Source: Rhizobium sp. 18055
GTDB taxonomy: Bacteria; Pseudomonadota; Alphaproteobacteria; Rhizobiales; Rhizobiaceae
NCBI RefSeq assembly: GCF_902706285.1
Contig: NZ_CACSKD010000002.1
Location: 186,001-250,000, forward strand
Direction of reading: 5' to 3'
DNA: 64,000 bases
Part shown: piece after piece, positions 21,516 through 33,310 of the stretch
Position numbering within the stretch: position 1 is the first letter of the stretch
How the letters are laid out: each line of letters starts with the position of its first letter
Notes under the pieces: generated by a model
What the model saw: only the letters and a program-made list of their open reading frames with translations
What the model was told of the DNA's origin: nothing
Database searches by the model: none
Made by a program: the position numbers and the translations under genes

Positions 21516-21563
21516 ATATAGTGTCCGTTCTGGCTTTGTTTCACGACTCTGGGGTTCATTTCG

Positions 21564-22286
21564 ATGCTGACACGCAAGCAACAGGAACTACTTCTGTTCA
21601 TTCACGAACGGATGAAAGAGTCGGGCGTTCCCCCTTCTTTCGACGAGATGAAGGATGCACTCGACCTCGCGTCGAAATCCGGCATCCACCGGCTGATCAC
21701 CGCACTTGAAGAGCGCGGCTTCATTCGCCGGCTGCCGAACAGGGCGCGCGCGCTCGAGGTGATCAAGCTGCCGGAAGCCTATAATCCGAGCCTGCAGCCA
21801 CGCCGCGGCTTCTCACCGAGCGTCATCGAGGGCAGCCTCGGAAAGCCGCAGCTGGTTGCCGCCCCTGCCCCGAAGCCGGCGCCCAGCGCCGACAACGGCA
21901 ATTCGGCGACCGTCCCGGTGATGGGCCGGATCGCTGCCGGTGTGCCGATCTCGGCGATCCAGAACAACACCCACGACATCACCGTTCCCGCCGACATGCT
22001 CGGCGCCGGCGAACATTACGCGCTGGAGGTCAAGGGCGACTCGATGATCGAGGCCGGCATCTTCGACGGCGACACCGTGATCATCCGCAACAGCAACACT
22101 GCCAATCCAGGCGATATCGTCGTGGCGCTCGTCGATGACGAGGAAGCGACGCTGAAGCGGTTCCGCCGCAAGGGCGCCTCCATCGCGCTCGAAGCCGCCA
22201 ACCCGGCTTACGAAACACGCATTTTCGGGCCTGACCGCGTCAAGGTCCAGGGCAAGCTCGTCGGCCTCATTCGCCGCTATCACTGA
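21564..22286 (+). CDS. lexA: SOS repressor LexA
   Basis: Represses DNA-damage genes and inactivates itself by RecA-stimulated autocleavage. N-terminal winged helix: [38 protein letters not shown] Pro-rich linker leads to the cleavage site Ala125-Gly126 (GRIAAGVPI) and the Ser160/Lys198 dyad ([16 protein letters not shown]). At 240 residues it is typical of alphaproteobacteria. An SOS box lies upstream. The last 20 bp overlap the 3' end of comEC on the other strand. Confidence 0.98.
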   Translation: MLTRKQQELLLFIHERMKESGVPPSFDEMKDALDLASKSGIHRLITALEERGFIRRLPNRARALEVIKLPEAYNPSLQPRRGFSPSVIEGSLGKPQLVAAPAPKPAPSADNGNSATVPVMGRIAAGVPISAIQNNTHDITVPADMLGAGEHYALEVKGDSMIEAGIFDGDTVIIRNSNTANPGDIVVALVDDEEATLKRFRRKGASIALEAANPAYETRIFGPDRVKVQGKLVGLIRRYH

Positions 22287-24711
22287 CCGGTAACGACACT
22301 TCCGTGAACGCGGCATTGCGCCAGTCATAGGCGCGATGGTGCATCCACGGGCGGTCCAGCCCGTCATAGGCTGCGGTAACGACCGGTTTGCCCTGCTCGT
22401 CGATCCGGATTTCGAGAGCGCCGGAGCGGCGTAGCGTTTCGCCCGTCAGCAACATTGCGCCGGAGCGGCATTCGGCCCGTCGCAGGCGTATGGGCGTGAT
22501 GACGATGTCAGCCGTATCGCAGGCGGGGCCGAGATAGGCTGCGTTCTCAAGCGTCACCACGACGTAACCGCTGTCGAGCGACGTTACGCACCACGCCGTC
22601 TTCAGGCACAGGAAGCCACTCTCGGCCGCAGAGACTGCCGCGTTGCGCATCATGCCGCGGGCTTCGCGCTGCTGCCGTGGTGTCAGCCTCCGGCGCGCCT
22701 CTCCTTTTTTGGGAATTGCCAGCGCCTCGCCTTCCAGCATGTCAGGGGGCTGATGATTTTCAATCGCCAGTGCTCTTTGCCACTGGCCGAAGATGAAGTC
22801 GGGCGGCTTTTCGCGGTTGCTTGCCAGAACATCGCCCTTGATCGCCGCAACCACACTGCCATCGTCGGCGACGACCAACGCGGCAGGCGGCGCCGAGGGC
22901 AGCGTGACAACAACAAGCGTTGCCGTGGCAGCGATTGCGGCGCCGATGTAGCGCAGACGCGTGAGCATCAGAGATGTCATCAGGAATCCGAGGACGGCGA
23001 CCGCGAAATACCACTCGGGAATGCGGCCGACATCGACGGTGCCGCCCCAGGCCGAGACCATCTTCGAGATATCAATGACCAGATCCAGACCGAAGCCGGC
23101 CACCTTCCATGGCAGCACGTCGAGGCCGAACGGCGTCAGCAGCATCGCCAGCATCCCCATCGGCATAACGATGAAGGAGATGATGGGCATCGCCAGCAGA
23201 TTGGCCGGCAGGCCATAGCCGCTCAGCCGGTGAAAATGCTCGATCGAAAACAGCGCCGTCGAGAAGCCGCCGATCATCGATGTCAGCGCAATGCCGCCGA
23301 AGAAGCGCAGGACAGTGACGACCGGCTTCATGGCGGGATGGCTGAGGATGATGCCGTCGCGGTGCGGGCGCTTGGTCCAGATCGCGTAGCCTGCCACCAG
23401 CGCCAGCGTTGCGGCAAACGACATCTGGAAGCTGGGGCCGAGCGCTTCGGATGGCGATGTCAGGAGGATCAGCAGCGCCGACAGCGCAATGTTGCGCAGG
23501 CTGATCGACGGCCGGTCGAAAAGTGCGGCAATCAGCATGATCGCCATCATGATGAAGGCGCGCTCGGCCGAGACGGCGAAGCCGGAGATCATGTAATAGG
23601 CGGTCAGCGCTATCAGCGCGCCGGCGGCTGCGATCTTCTTGGTCGGATGGGCCTGGGCGAAGCCCGGAAACAAGCCGAACGCAGAGCGCAGGCCGACGAA
23701 GAAGATGCCGGCGGAAAGCGCCATGTTGAGGCCGGAGATGGCGACGATATGCGCGAGACCGGATTGGCGCAGCGCTTCCGTCGTTTCATTCGAAATTGCG
23801 CGCCGCTCGTCGGTCACCAGCGAGGCGGCGAAGGCGCCGGTGTCACCAGGCAAAATGTCGCGGATCCGGTCGCCGACGCGGCTGCGCAGGCCGTAGAGCC
23901 ACTGCAGCGTGAGATCGCCGGCTGAGAGATTGGCTCCGCCGGTCGGAGACGGTGCAGGCTGCGGATTTCCGTAGAAGAAGCCATTGGCGCCGATGCCGTC
24001 GAAATAGGCAGAGAAGCCGAAGTCGTTGAGGCCGGGCAGTGCCGGTCCCGCCGGTGGCGTCAAGCGGACGCGGCCGCTCAGCCAGCCACCGACCTCGACA
24101 GGCGCGCCGCTGCGGGCGACCAGCGAGACATGCTCAGGCGGACGCTTCAGGACGGGCGTGTCGGTACCGGTCACCCGGACGATGTAGCGCCACCGGCCAT
24201 GGTCGTCGCCCTCGCGACGCTCGACGCGGCCGGTCAGCGTGGTGGTGACGGGTGAGTCGAGAATGACCGTTGCAGCGCGCCATGTTTCCAGCTGGGCAGC
24301 GAACATCCCTACTACGACAAGGAGGCCGGCCAGCACCGTCCGGCGCACGGCAACGCGCTCAACGCCTGCCAGCAAGAATACCAGCGCAAGCACGGCGGCC
24401 CAGGCCAACAGCCTCGTGAGCTCGACATCGGTGGCAAGCCTGAACCACGCGATGGCGCCTGCGCCAAGCAAGACAGGAGAGGCCAGGAAGAAACGCCCAT
24501 GGTCGAATTCGGCAGCAAGAGCCATTTGGCCCGCTGCCGCATACCTTTCGATTCCGCGTCTTGCCCGACTCGAAAAACGGGAGGTCTGCTGCGTCAAAGC
24601 CGCGCGCGTCACTATGGCATGGTTATCCAGTCCTGAAATAGCAGGCACATCGGCCATGTGCGCCACATCAGGTGTCGTCAAAACAGCGTTACTGGTTTTC
24701 AACTCCGGCAT
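22267..24711 (-). CDS. comEC: ComEC/Rec2-family DNA uptake channel protein
   Basis: 814-residue multi-span membrane protein of the competence ComEC/Rec2 family, which passes single-stranded DNA through the inner membrane during natural transformation. It has an N-terminal soluble OB-like DUF4131 region after several hydrophobic segments and a competence domain starting near [19 protein letters not shown] (the HxxxISGLH-like motif). A degenerate C-terminal region follows. The start is uncertain: ATG at 24711 gives MPELKTSN, and an internal ATG at MADVPAIS would also be plausible. Whether this strain is transformable cannot be judged; many rhizobia carry comEC without known competence. Confidence 0.9.
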   Translation of the reverse strand: MPELKTSNAVLTTPDVAHMADVPAISGLDNHAIVTRAALTQQTSRFSSRARRGIERYAAAGQMALAAEFDHGRFFLASPVLLGAGAIAWFRLATDVELTRLLAWAAVLALVFLLAGVERVAVRRTVLAGLLVVVGMFAAQLETWRAATVILDSPVTTTLTGRVERREGDDHGRWRYIVRVTGTDTPVLKRPPEHVSLVARSGAPVEVGGWLSGRVRLTPPAGPALPGLNDFGFSAYFDGIGANGFFYGNPQPAPSPTGGANLSAGDLTLQWLYGLRSRVGDRIRDILPGDTGAFAASLVTDERRAISNETTEALRQSGLAHIVAISGLNMALSAGIFFVGLRSAFGLFPGFAQAHPTKKIAAAGALIALTAYYMISGFAVSAERAFIMMAIMLIAALFDRPSISLRNIALSALLILLTSPSEALGPSFQMSFAATLALVAGYAIWTKRPHRDGIILSHPAMKPVVTVLRFFGGIALTSMIGGFSTALFSIEHFHRLSGYGLPANLLAMPIISFIVMPMGMLAMLLTPFGLDVLPWKVAGFGLDLVIDISKMVSAWGGTVDVGRIPEWYFAVAVLGFLMTSLMLTRLRYIGAAIAATATLVVVTLPSAPPAALVVADDGSVVAAIKGDVLASNREKPPDFIFGQWQRALAIENHQPPDMLEGEALAIPKKGEARRRLTPRQQREARGMMRNAAVSAAESGFLCLKTAWCVTSLDSGYVVVTLENAAYLGPACDTADIVITPIRLRRAECRSGAMLLTGETLRRSGALEIRIDEQGKPVVTAAYDGLDRPWMHHRAYDWRNAAFTEVSLPVSDSGE

Positions 24712-25005
24712 GCAACGACACTCGCAAGCCACCCTAACCTGCAACCAAAATGCAGCCTGAAGAGGCAACAATCAACAATAATCGATTGAATTCAAACGGG
24801 AAATAAAACCATCAAAAAGGTCAGGTTTATCATCGGCTTCCGCTATGCGCGAACGACATCGCTGGAGTGCTTAAAAGTTGATACTGCGATGCACAAAATG
24901 GCGTCACGGTAACTTGGCATTAGGCGCGCGATCATATAGCTATCGCAGACGACGCTTAACCCTATGGCGCTTTTATGGCGCCACCCGCCAGTTTGGAGGA
25001 TCAGA
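24712..25005. other. Intergenic region, comEC / gltA divergent promoters
   Basis: 294 bp between divergent starts. AT content rises around 24760-24850. A GGAGGA ribosome site (24995-25000) precedes gltA. No small gene or strong hairpin was seen. Confidence 0.5.
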
Positions 25006-26295
25006 ATGACGGATCAAAGCGCAACACTGAAACTCGGTGACAAGACAGTCGAGCTAGCTGTAAAAAGCGGCACGATCGGACCAGATGTCATCGATATCGG
25101 CGCCCTCTACAAAAACACGGCTTCCTTCACGTACGATCCTGGTTTCACCTCGACCGCTTCCTGTGAATCGAAAATCACTTACATCGACGGCGACGAGGGC
25201 GTTCTGCTCCATCGCGGTTACCCCATCGAGCAGCTTGCCGAACAGGGCGACTTCCTCGAAGTCTGCTACCTGCTTCTCTACGGCGAACTGCCGACAGCAG
25301 CGCAGAAGAAGGATTTCGATCATCGCGTCACGCACCACACCATGGTGCACGAGCAGATGTCGCGCTTCTTCACCGGCTTCCGCCGCGATGCGCACCCGAT
25401 GGCCGTCATGTGCGGCTGCGTCGGCGCTCTCTCTGCCTTCTATCACGACTCGACCGACATCACGGATCCGCACCAGCGCATGGTCGCTTCGCTGCGAATG
25501 ATCGCCAAGATGCCGACGCTGGCCGCGATGGCCTACAAGTACCACATCGGCCAGCCCTTCGTTTATCCGAAGAACGATCTGGACTATGCGTCGAACTTCC
25601 TGCGCATGTGCTTTGCGGTTCCCTGCGAGGAGTATGTGGCCAATCCGGTGCTTGCCCGCGCCATGGACCGCATCTTCATCCTGCACGCCGATCACGAGCA
25701 GAACGCCTCGACTTCGACCGTTCGTCTGGCCGGTTCCTCGGGCGCCAACCCCTTCGCCTGCATCGCGGCCGGCATTGCCTGCCTCTGGGGCCCGGCTCAT
25801 GGCGGCGCCAACGAAGCAGCGCTCAACATGCTGACCGAGATCGGCTCCGTCGATCGTATTCCTGAATACATCGCCCGCGCCAAGGACAAGAATGATCCGT
25901 TCCGTCTGATGGGCTTCGGTCACCGCGTCTACAAGAACTACGATCCGCGCGCCAAGATCATGCAGAAGACCTGCCATGAAGTGCTCGGCGAACTCGGCAT
26001 CAAGGATGATCCTTTGCTCGACGTGGCGATGGAACTGGAGCGCATTGCGCTGACGGACCCATACTTCATCGAGAAGAAGCTCTATCCGAACATCGACTTC
26101 TACTCCGGCATCACGCTGAAGGCTCTGGGCTTCCCCACGACCATGTTCACCGTTCTGTTCGCTCTTGCCCGCACCGTCGGCTGGATCGCACAGTGGAACG
26201 AAATGATCGAAGATCCGCAGCAGCGCATCGGTCGCCCGCGCCAGCTCTACATCGGCGAACCACAGCGCGATTACCTGCCGGTTTCCAAGCGTTAA
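25006..26295 (+). CDS. gltA: Citrate synthase (type II)
   Basis: Condenses acetyl-CoA and oxaloacetate to citrate at the entry of the TCA cycle. Large hexameric-type enzyme of 429 residues with an N-terminal beta domain ([24 protein letters not shown]). Catalytic segments are [29 protein letters not shown] and the Asp-containing [17 protein letters not shown] at 25006 has GGAGGA five bases upstream; an upstream ATG at 24964 lacks such a site. A bidirectional terminator separates it from convergent lpxB. Confidence 0.98.
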   Translation: MTDQSATLKLGDKTVELAVKSGTIGPDVIDIGALYKNTASFTYDPGFTSTASCESKITYIDGDEGVLLHRGYPIEQLAEQGDFLEVCYLLLYGELPTAAQKKDFDHRVTHHTMVHEQMSRFFTGFRRDAHPMAVMCGCVGALSAFYHDSTDITDPHQRMVASLRMIAKMPTLAAMAYKYHIGQPFVYPKNDLDYASNFLRMCFAVPCEEYVANPVLARAMDRIFILHADHEQNASTSTVRLAGSSGANPFACIAAGIACLWGPAHGGANEAALNMLTEIGSVDRIPEYIARAKDKNDPFRLMGFGHRVYKNYDPRAKIMQKTCHEVLGELGIKDDPLLDVAMELERIALTDPYFIEKKLYPNIDFYSGITLKALGFPTTMFTVLFALARTVGWIAQWNEMIEDPQQRIGRPRQLYIGEPQRDYLPVSKR

Positions 26296-26314
26296 TCGAC
26301 GCTATAGAGCCAAC

Positions 26315-26349
26315 AAAAAACCCGGTCAGAACTGACCGGGTTTTTTTTG
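26315..26349. terminator. Bidirectional terminator between gltA and lpxB
   Basis: Stem CCCGGTCAG / CTGACCGGG (26321-26329 and 26332-26340) flanked by an A run on the left and eight T on the right, so it works on both strands. The left arm overlaps the lpxB stop codon at 26326-26328. Confidence 0.9.
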
Positions 26350-27507
26350 TCTCAGCACATCGAGCACGACCTCGGCGGCATGCACGCCAGGCGGCTTTTC
26401 CGTCTGCATCCGCTCCCAGACAAGGTCATAGCCTTCGATCATGGCGCGGCGCGGCAAGGTGTCGGACGACAGCTTCTCGACCCAGCGAACCAGGCTGGCG
26501 CCGCGGATGACTTCGTTGATGTATTCGGGAATGATGGCATAGTCGGCAATCAGGTTCGGGATCGCCGCCGTCCAGATCTTGATGCGTTTGTACATCATCT
26601 TGATGATCCAGTCGGTCTTGTAGGCCGACACGCAAGGGACGCCCGAAAGCGCCAGTTCGAGGATCACCGTGCCTGAAGCAGCCATCGCGGCATCGGCTTC
26701 TGCAAAGGCCAGCCACTTCTGATCGACGCCGGTGACGATCTCCGGCTGCAGGGGCCAGTCCTTGATGAGCTCGCGCACCATCGCCTCGCGGCGCGGCATG
26801 GTCGGCAGGATGAAACGGAGGTTGGCGTTGCGGGCGGAGAGCTCGTTCACGGCGTCTCCGAAATAGGGCAGCAGCTTGGTGATCTCGGAGCTGCGCGAGC
26901 CGGGAAGCAGCATGATCGTCTTGCGCTCATCGGGGCCACGCGGCTTGCTCGCCGCCCTGGCATGCCGGGTGGCGAGCACATTGCTATCCGCTGTCAGGCG
27001 ATGGCCGACATAGGTTGTCGGCGGGCCGCCGAGCCTGCGCATGACTTCGGGCTCGAAGGGAAGGACGGCCAGCACATGGTCGATATAGGGCAGCATCCGC
27101 TTCGCCCGGTATTCCTTCCAGGCCCAGACGCTGGGACAGACGTAGTTGACGACAGGCAGATCAGGCAGCGCCATGCGTACGCGCCTGGCAACGCGGTGGG
27201 TGAAATCCGGGCTATCGACGATAACAAGCACGTCGGGCCTTGCCGCGATAACCGCCGCTGCCGTCTGGCGGATGCGCCTGACCAGTAGCGGCAGCTTGCC
27301 GAGCACCTGGGTGATGCCCATGATCGACAGTTCGGAGAAGTCGAACAGCGATGTGAGGCCCTGCGCCTGCAGCCCCTCGCCGCCAACACCGATCAATTCC
27401 ACCGGGCCTTCATGCTGCTCTTTCAGGGCGGAGATCAGGTCAGCCGCCAGCAGATCGCCGGAAACTTCGCCGGCAATGATTGCCACCTTCAACGCACGCT
27501 CATTCAT
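26326..27507 (-). CDS. lpxB: Lipid-A-disaccharide synthase
   Basis: GT19 glycosyltransferase joining UDP-2,3-diacylglucosamine and lipid X to form the lipid A disaccharide at the inner membrane. Visible features: VAIIAGEVSGDLLAADLI at the N-terminus, VIVDSPDFTHRVARRVR, YVCPSVWAWKEYRAKRM, LLPGSRSSEI and the C-terminal ASGTVILELALSGVPCVSAYKT. At 393 residues it is full length. It is the last gene of lpxD-fabZ-lpxA-lpxI-lpxB and overlaps lpxI by 4 bp. Confidence 0.98.
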   Translation of the reverse strand: MNERALKVAIIAGEVSGDLLAADLISALKEQHEGPVELIGVGGEGLQAQGLTSLFDFSELSIMGITQVLGKLPLLVRRIRQTAAAVIAARPDVLVIVDSPDFTHRVARRVRMALPDLPVVNYVCPSVWAWKEYRAKRMLPYIDHVLAVLPFEPEVMRRLGGPPTTYVGHRLTADSNVLATRHARAASKPRGPDERKTIMLLPGSRSSEITKLLPYFGDAVNELSARNANLRFILPTMPRREAMVRELIKDWPLQPEIVTGVDQKWLAFAEADAAMAASGTVILELALSGVPCVSAYKTDWIIKMMYKRIKIWTAAIPNLIADYAIIPEYINEVIRGASLVRWVEKLSSDTLPRRAMIEGYDLVWERMQTEKPPGVHAAEVVLDVLRQKKPGQF

Positions 27508-28385
27508 TCAAGCCCCCAGGACGGCAATCCCCGGTCCAGACCGCAGACGAACAGACCGGCCTCCTTGGCGGCTGCAATGACAGCCGGACGATCGAGGATC
27601 AGCGCTCGGCCGGCTTCGATCGCCACGCCTGCGAGACCTGCCTTGCGGGCGTTCTCGATGGTCGAAATTCCGATGGAGGGCAGATCGGCGCGCAGATCCT
27701 GCTGCGGCTTGCAGAGCTTCACCAACACCCCGCGGCGGCGCGTCGAGATGCGTCCGGCTGCGCGCAGCGCGGCAACCCGCTCCAGCATGCTGTCGGTGCC
27801 CTCGACGCCTTCCAGTGCGACAATGCGGCCACCGACGGACACGGCACCCTGCCCGACATCCAGCCGACCAAGCGCGTCGGCTGCGGCACCGGCCTTGGCG
27901 ATGTCCTTGATGTCATCACCCGTGGGGGTCACGGCACCGAGCGGACCAACGGCGGCCAGCAGATCGGGAGCGATTTCCTGCACGCCGATGACCCGCCGTC
28001 CATTCTTCTCGATCAGCCCGATCACCATGCGCAGCACGGTATCGTCACCGCCCGACAGCAGCGTGCGGATGGTCGAGGGGATGGTGGCAAGCGTCTTCAG
28101 CGTCGGACGCACCTCGCGCCATTCCGGACGGCGACGAACGGCACCCGACATCACGACGCGCTCGATGCGGTTGCTCTCGAGCATCCGGTCGATGGCAGCG
28201 AAATCGCCGACGCCGACGATGGCATGCTCGAAGCCTTCCCACGACCGGTCGGTCTCGTTCTTGAGCGCGATGATCAGCGGGTTTTCGCCCGCACTCCTGG
28301 CTGCCTCGGCAACGTAGGACGGCAGAAAGCCGCTTCCGGCGATGATTGCCAGGCGGCCTTTTGTCGTATCACTGACCGGAGACAA
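27504..28385 (-). CDS. lpxI: UDP-2,3-diacylglucosamine pyrophosphatase LpxI
   Basis: Hydrolyses UDP-2,3-diacylglucosamine to lipid X and UMP, replacing LpxH in most alphaproteobacteria. 293 residues of the former DUF1009 family: LAIIAGSGFLPSYVAEAAR at the N-terminus, GVGDFAAIDRMLESNRIERVVMSGAVRRP-like segment in the middle, and C-terminal LVKLCKPQQDLRADLPSIGI followed by GLAGVAIEAGRALILDR. It stands between lpxA (3-bp gap) and lpxB (4-bp overlap), exactly where the pathway step is needed. Confidence 0.96.
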   Translation of the reverse strand: MSPVSDTTKGRLAIIAGSGFLPSYVAEAARSAGENPLIIALKNETDRSWEGFEHAIVGVGDFAAIDRMLESNRIERVVMSGAVRRRPEWREVRPTLKTLATIPSTIRTLLSGGDDTVLRMVIGLIEKNGRRVIGVQEIAPDLLAAVGPLGAVTPTGDDIKDIAKAGAAADALGRLDVGQGAVSVGGRIVALEGVEGTDSMLERVAALRAAGRISTRRRGVLVKLCKPQQDLRADLPSIGISTIENARKAGLAGVAIEAGRALILDRPAVIAAAKEAGLFVCGLDRGLPSWGLE

Positions 28386-28388
28386 GGA

Positions 28389-29207
28389 TCACCCCTTCTG
28401 TCCCCGGGTCGGAGAGGAAAGAGCGCGATCGCTGTCTGCAGCAATGAAATCAAGGATCTGCACGGCCTGCTCGCAATCGGCGAATTCTTCGCGGATGGCG
28501 GCTGCATTGTCGCGCACGTTGCCTTCGCCCTCGAAGATCGCCTTGTAGGCGCGACGGACGACGTGGATCGTTGCGCGGTCAACGCCGGCGCGTGTCATGC
28601 CGACGACATTGAGGCCACCCAGCAGGCCGGGATTGCCATTCAGCATACCGTAGGGAATGACATCGTAGCTGACAGCCGAGAGGCCGCCGACGAAGGCATG
28701 CCTGCCGACGCGGGTGAACTGATGCACGGCGCAACCGCCGCCAAGAATGACGCGATCCTCGATGACCACGTGACCGGCCAACATGACGTTGTTCGACATG
28801 ATGACATTGTTGCCGACGCGGCAATCATGGGCGACGTGCGAATTTGCCAGGAAGAGATTGTTGTTGCCGACAATGGTCTTGCCACCGAAATCGGCAGTGC
28901 CGGTGTTGATCGTCACGCCTTCGCGCATCGTGCAGTTGTCACCGATCGAAAGCGTGGTTTCCTCGCCGCCATGGTGCACACTCTGCGGATCGCCACCGAT
29001 GACAGCCATCGGGAAGATTTTCGTGCCCTTGCCGATCGTCGTGATGCCCATCACCACCGAGTGAGCCAGCAGTTCGACGTCATCGCCGAGAACGACCCTG
29101 GGGCCGACATGGCAGAAGGGGCCGATCTTGACGTTCTCGCCAATGATGGCGCCATCTTCGACGACGGCCATCGGATGAATGCTTGCGCTGGATGCAATCG
29201 TGCTCAT
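28389..29207 (-). CDS. lpxA: UDP-N-acetylglucosamine acyltransferase LpxA
   Basis: First committed step of lipid A synthesis, adding a 3-hydroxyacyl chain to UDP-GlcNAc. 272 residues; left-handed beta-helix built of hexapeptide repeats ([20 protein letters not shown] and so on). The catalytic His is in [10 protein letters not shown] near residue 127. A helical C-terminal tail completes the trimer fold. Its start overlaps the fabZ stop by 4 bp. Confidence 0.98.
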   Translation of the reverse strand: MSTIASSASIHPMAVVEDGAIIGENVKIGPFCHVGPRVVLGDDVELLAHSVVMGITTIGKGTKIFPMAVIGGDPQSVHHGGEETTLSIGDNCTMREGVTINTGTADFGGKTIVGNNNLFLANSHVAHDCRVGNNVIMSNNVMLAGHVVIEDRVILGGGCAVHQFTRVGRHAFVGGLSAVSYDVIPYGMLNGNPGLLGGLNVVGMTRAGVDRATIHVVRRAYKAIFEGEGNVRDNAAAIREEFADCEQAVQILDFIAADSDRALSSPTRGQKG

Positions 29208-29671
29208 GCTTTATCCTTGCGAACGATCATCGCGCCGATATCGGCTTCTGCGACGAGCGCTCCATCAACCTTGGCATCGCAATGGAACTTCCAGATATTA
29301 CCGCGCTGCTTGTGCTTCTTCACGTGAAATTCGACACGATCACCAGGAATCACCGGCTTGCGGAAGCGGGCATTGTCGATGGTCATGAAGTAAACCAGAT
29401 TACCGGTCTCGCCGTCCTTCTTCGCACAGATCGCCCCGGCTGTCTGGGCCATGCCCTCCACCAGCAGCACGCCCGGCATGATCGGGGATTCCGGGAAGTG
29501 CCCGGTGAAATGCGGCTCGTTGGCGGTCACGTTCTTGATGCCGATCGCTGAATCGTCGCCATCGATCTCGATGATCCTGTCGACCAACAAGAAAGGATAG
29601 CGATGCGGCAGAAGCTTCATGATTTCAATGATATCTGCCGAAAAAAGCGTTTTTTTGACTTCTTCAGTCAT
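29204..29671 (-). CDS. fabZ: 3-hydroxyacyl-ACP dehydratase FabZ
   Basis: Hot-dog-fold dehydratase of fatty acid elongation. It competes with LpxA for 3-hydroxyacyl-ACP, which explains its place in the lipid A operon. Motifs: [14 protein letters not shown] and [23 protein letters not shown] with catalytic His58 and Glu72. ATG at 29671 has GGGAG upstream; a GTG eight codons earlier is possible but lacks such a site. It overlaps lpxD by 8 bp and lpxA by 4 bp. Confidence 0.97.
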   Translation of the reverse strand: MTEEVKKTLFSADIIEIMKLLPHRYPFLLVDRIIEIDGDDSAIGIKNVTANEPHFTGHFPESPIMPGVLLVEGMAQTAGAICAKKDGETGNLVYFMTIDNARFRKPVIPGDRVEFHVKKHKQRGNIWKFHCDAKVDGALVAEADIGAMIVRKDKA

Positions 29672-30725
29672 TCTTTTCTCCCGTTTTCTTGGCACCTGTC
29701 GACCGCATCATGACTGTCGCGACTTCGCGCAGAAAATCATGTACCGGCCGCGCAGGGATGCCTCCGTAGCGTTCCCCAGCGGGGATATCCGAGATGACGC
29801 CGCTCATCGCGGCGATCTGGACGCCATCACTAATGGTTATATGGCCCTTGATTCCGGTATGACCACCGATCTGCACGCCGTCGCCGATCACAGCGCTGCC
29901 GGCGATGCCGACCTGCGAGACGATGGCGCAATGGCGACCGATGCGGACGTTGTGGCCGATCTGGACCAGATTATCGATCTTGGTGCCTTCGCCGATCACC
30001 GTGTCATCCATGGTACCGCGGTCGATCGTGGTGTTGGCCCCGACCTCGACATTATCCTGCAGGATGACGCGGCCGATCTGGACGATCTTGATCATTCCGC
30101 GCGGTCCAGGCGCATAGCCGAAGCCGTCCTGGCCGATACGCGCACCATTGTGGATGATGACGCCGTTTCCAACCAGAGCGCAGAGCACGCTGGCTCCAGC
30201 GGCAATCGAGCAGTTGCGGCCGATCTTGACGCCTGGGCCGATGATGGCGCCAGCGCCGATACGGGTGCCCTCGCCGATCTCGGCATGCGCACCGATCGCT
30301 GCAAACGGCTCGACTGCCACGTTGCTCTCAAGCTTGGCTGTCGGATCGACCGCGGCCCGGTCGGAAACGCCTGAACCATCCGACATCAGCGTCAGCGGCT
30401 GTAATGCCGTCGGATAGAGAAGCCCGCCAGCCATTGCGAAGGCAGCATGGGCGTTCTTCGACACAAGAACCGGCACATGAGCAGGCACGATCGATTGAAG
30501 CGCTGAGCTGCAGAGAACCGCGGACGCCTCGCACGTGACGAGCTCATCCTTGCTTCTCTTCGAGATGACGTAGCAGAGATCGCCCGCTTTCGCCCGGCTA
30601 ACGGGCGAAACGGATTTGATCATGACATCGGCATGTTTGGGGTCGGCAAGGTCTGCCCCAAGAAACTGCGCCAGCTCGGAAAGCTTCACGCCATCATGGG
30701 GCAGAAAGAAACAAGTTTGCTCCAT
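29664..30725 (-). CDS. lpxD: UDP-3-O-(3-hydroxyacyl)glucosamine N-acyltransferase LpxD
   Basis: Adds the N-linked acyl chain in lipid A synthesis. 353 residues: an N-terminal uridine-binding domain ([15 protein letters not shown], about 15-100) followed by a hexapeptide-repeat beta-helix (for example [24 protein letters not shown]). Catalytic His lies in the [14 protein letters not shown] region. ATG at 30725 has GGAG nine bases upstream. Preceded by bamA with a 50-bp gap. Confidence 0.97.
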   Translation of the reverse strand: MEQTCFFLPHDGVKLSELAQFLGADLADPKHADVMIKSVSPVSRAKAGDLCYVISKRSKDELVTCEASAVLCSSALQSIVPAHVPVLVSKNAHAAFAMAGGLLYPTALQPLTLMSDGSGVSDRAAVDPTAKLESNVAVEPFAAIGAHAEIGEGTRIGAGAIIGPGVKIGRNCSIAAGASVLCALVGNGVIIHNGARIGQDGFGYAPGPRGMIKIVQIGRVILQDNVEVGANTTIDRGTMDDTVIGEGTKIDNLVQIGHNVRIGRHCAIVSQVGIAGSAVIGDGVQIGGHTGIKGHITISDGVQIAAMSGVISDIPAGERYGGIPARPVHDFLREVATVMMRSTGAKKTGEKND

Positions 30726-30775
30726 CGGCAAATCTCCAGAACGGAATTCGATTGTACGGTTCCGGACTGCCGATA

Positions 30776-33115
30776 TCAGAATTGGTTGTTGATGCCAAAC
30801 TTGAAGTGCTGAACCTTGTCGTAGTCTTCCTTGAGAACCGGGATCGCGTAATCGACGCGCAGGGCGCCGAACGGCGAGTTCCAGACGAGGCCGATACCGA
30901 CAGAGGCGCGCAGAGCCGCATCTTCGCCGTTGACAAACTCACTGCCACTCACGCCGACCTTGTTGCCGAAGAGCGTACCTGCGTCGGCAAACACCGCACC
31001 ACGAAGACCGAAGTCACGCGGGAATGCCGGAAGCGGGAAGCTGGCTTCTGCAGAAACCGTGAAGTAGGTCGTGCCACCCAAGGGATCATCGGGACCACCG
31101 CCAACGCGTGGGCCGATACCCTTGTTTTCGAAGCCGCGAATATCGCCGTTCGTCAGCGTGAACTGATCGAATACGTGAAGGTCCTTGCCGAAGCCGACGA
31201 CGTAACCGGCAGAGCCGGCAACCGAACCGATGATGTCGGCATCGTCTGCGAGCAGGTGATAGTAACGTGCCTTGCCGTAGATCTTGTAGAACTGCGAATC
31301 ACCACCGAGGCCGGCGATTTCGTGCGTGGCACTGGCGTAGATACCTTCACGCGGCAGGATCATGTCATCCAGCGTGTTGTAGGTCAGCGTCTGCGAAACG
31401 GACGACTTGACCCACGGGCTGTTGTTGACGAGGTCCTGGTACGGTGTCGACAGATCAGACAGCGAACCTGACGGATCGTACTTCATCTGCTTGTAGTTAT
31501 AGCGGAACGTGGTCGCCAGATCTTCGGTGATCGGCGCGGTGGCGCGCAGGACGACGTTGTTTTCTTCGTAGTCGTAATTGTCGTTGCTCGACGTCTCACT
31601 GTGGTTGAGATCGAAGCCGACAGCAAGACGATAGCCGAGGAAGTAAGGCTCGGTGAAGTTCAGGCCGTAGGTCCGGGACCCTTCCTGACCACCGCCGGCC
31701 GATACCTTGATGTACTGGCCACGTCCGAGGAAGTTCTTTTCTTCGATCGAGGCTTCGAGCAGCAGACCGTCGCCGCCGGCAGCATAGCCTGCGCCGATAC
31801 CGAACGAACCGGTGGACTGATCCTGAACATCGACGATGACCACGACGCGATCCGGCGAGCTGCCAGGCTGCGTGGTGATGTTGACGGTCGAGAAGTAGCC
31901 AAGAGCTTCAAGGCGACGCTTGGCTCTGGTGATCATCTGCTGATTGAAGGCGTCGCCTTCGCTCATGTCGAATTCGCGGCGGATAACGAAATCGCGTGTA
32001 CGGCTGTTGCCGCGGATTTCGATACGCTCGACGTAGGCGCGCTCGCCCTGATCGACGAGGTATTCGACACCGATGGTGTTGTTGTTCAGATCGCGGTTGC
32101 CACGTGGCGTGACGCGGGCGAACGGATAGCCGGCAGATGCCACCTGATCCGAAATCGCTTCCATCGACTTCTGAACTTCCTTGGCGTTGTAAACTTCGCC
32201 TTCATGCGTCCGCACGAGCTTCTGCAGCTCAGCGCCATCGATGCCCTGAACGGTGGACTGAACCGAGACGGCGCCGAAATCGTAGCGCGGACCTTCTTCA
32301 ACATTGAAGGTCAGTGTGTACTTGTTGGTTGCTTCATCGAATGCAGCATCCGACGACACGATCCGGAAATCGGCGTAACCGCGGTTGTAATAGAACTGGC
32401 GGAGCGCTTCCTCGTCTGCATGCAGCTTGTCGTCGCTGTACACGTCCTTGCGCGTCAGGAAGGACAGGAAGTTGCTTCGCTTGGTGGCGATCACCGATGC
32501 CAGACGGCCGGAGCTGTAGGCGTTGTTGCCGACGAAGTTGATCGAGTCGATCTTCGTGCGATCACCTTCGTTGATGACGAAGGCGAGGTTGACGCGACCT
32601 TGACCGAGCGGCACGACCTGCGTCGTCACTTCGATCTCGTTACGACCGGTCGCAGCATAGGCGTCCTTGATCGTCTGAATGTCGGCCTGAACCTGGGCTT
32701 CGCTGTAAGGGCCCGATGGCTGGGTCTTGACCGCAGCGGCGAGCTTGTCATCCTTGATCTTGCGGTTGCCGTTGAACACGACCTGATTGACCAGCTGAGC
32801 TTCCTCAACTGTGACAAGCAACGTGCTGCCGGAAACAGAAATCTTGACGTCTGAGAAGTAACCCGTGTCGTACAGCTGCTTCACCGAGTCATCGATATCG
32901 GTGTTGGAGAAGCTTGCACCCGGTTGGATCGTCAGGTTGGACCGAACAGCCTCGGCGCCGACGCGGTTTGCACCGCGCACATCGATACGCTGAATAGTCG
33001 CAGCCTCAGCAGCAGTTGCCGAGATCAACATTGTTGCACCCGCTCCCGACGCAACAATACCTGCAGACAGCGCAACCGCCGATACTGCGTTCAAAAATCT
33101 TGAACCAGCCTTCAT
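30776..33115 (-). CDS. bamA: Outer membrane protein assembly factor BamA
   Basis: Omp85-family insertase for beta-barrel proteins in the outer membrane. About 779 residues: signal peptide ([19 protein letters not shown]... AAEA), five POTRA domains over about residues 40-430 (first: [20 protein letters not shown]), and a 16-strand barrel. The C-terminus is NNQF, with the terminal Phe expected of a barrel protein. An ATG three codons upstream (33124) is an alternative start. It lies between rseP and lpxD, the conserved envelope order. Confidence 0.97.
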   Translation of the reverse strand: MKAGSRFLNAVSAVALSAGIVASGAGATMLISATAAEAATIQRIDVRGANRVGAEAVRSNLTIQPGASFSNTDIDDSVKQLYDTGYFSDVKISVSGSTLLVTVEEAQLVNQVVFNGNRKIKDDKLAAAVKTQPSGPYSEAQVQADIQTIKDAYAATGRNEIEVTTQVVPLGQGRVNLAFVINEGDRTKIDSINFVGNNAYSSGRLASVIATKRSNFLSFLTRKDVYSDDKLHADEEALRQFYYNRGYADFRIVSSDAAFDEATNKYTLTFNVEEGPRYDFGAVSVQSTVQGIDGAELQKLVRTHEGEVYNAKEVQKSMEAISDQVASAGYPFARVTPRGNRDLNNNTIGVEYLVDQGERAYVERIEIRGNSRTRDFVIRREFDMSEGDAFNQQMITRAKRRLEALGYFSTVNITTQPGSSPDRVVVIVDVQDQSTGSFGIGAGYAAGGDGLLLEASIEEKNFLGRGQYIKVSAGGGQEGSRTYGLNFTEPYFLGYRLAVGFDLNHSETSSNDNYDYEENNVVLRATAPITEDLATTFRYNYKQMKYDPSGSLSDLSTPYQDLVNNSPWVKSSVSQTLTYNTLDDMILPREGIYASATHEIAGLGGDSQFYKIYGKARYYHLLADDADIIGSVAGSAGYVVGFGKDLHVFDQFTLTNGDIRGFENKGIGPRVGGGPDDPLGGTTYFTVSAEASFPLPAFPRDFGLRGAVFADAGTLFGNKVGVSGSEFVNGEDAALRASVGIGLVWNSPFGALRVDYAIPVLKEDYDKVQHFKFGINNQF

Positions 33116-33310
33116 TTCACCCATTACCTTTTTTCTCGTCCCCAGCTTCAGGCGTCCCCCGATTCCGGTCACGTGTGTCGTTTTACCCGCTTTTGATATA
33201 CAAGCAAGGGAGCAAGTTAATTTCTGTTTACTTCATTTCAAAGCGTGACGCTTTGGCCACTACAGCTTTGAAACATCGTAAATAAACCGTTATTTTTCCT
33301 CGTCCTGCAA

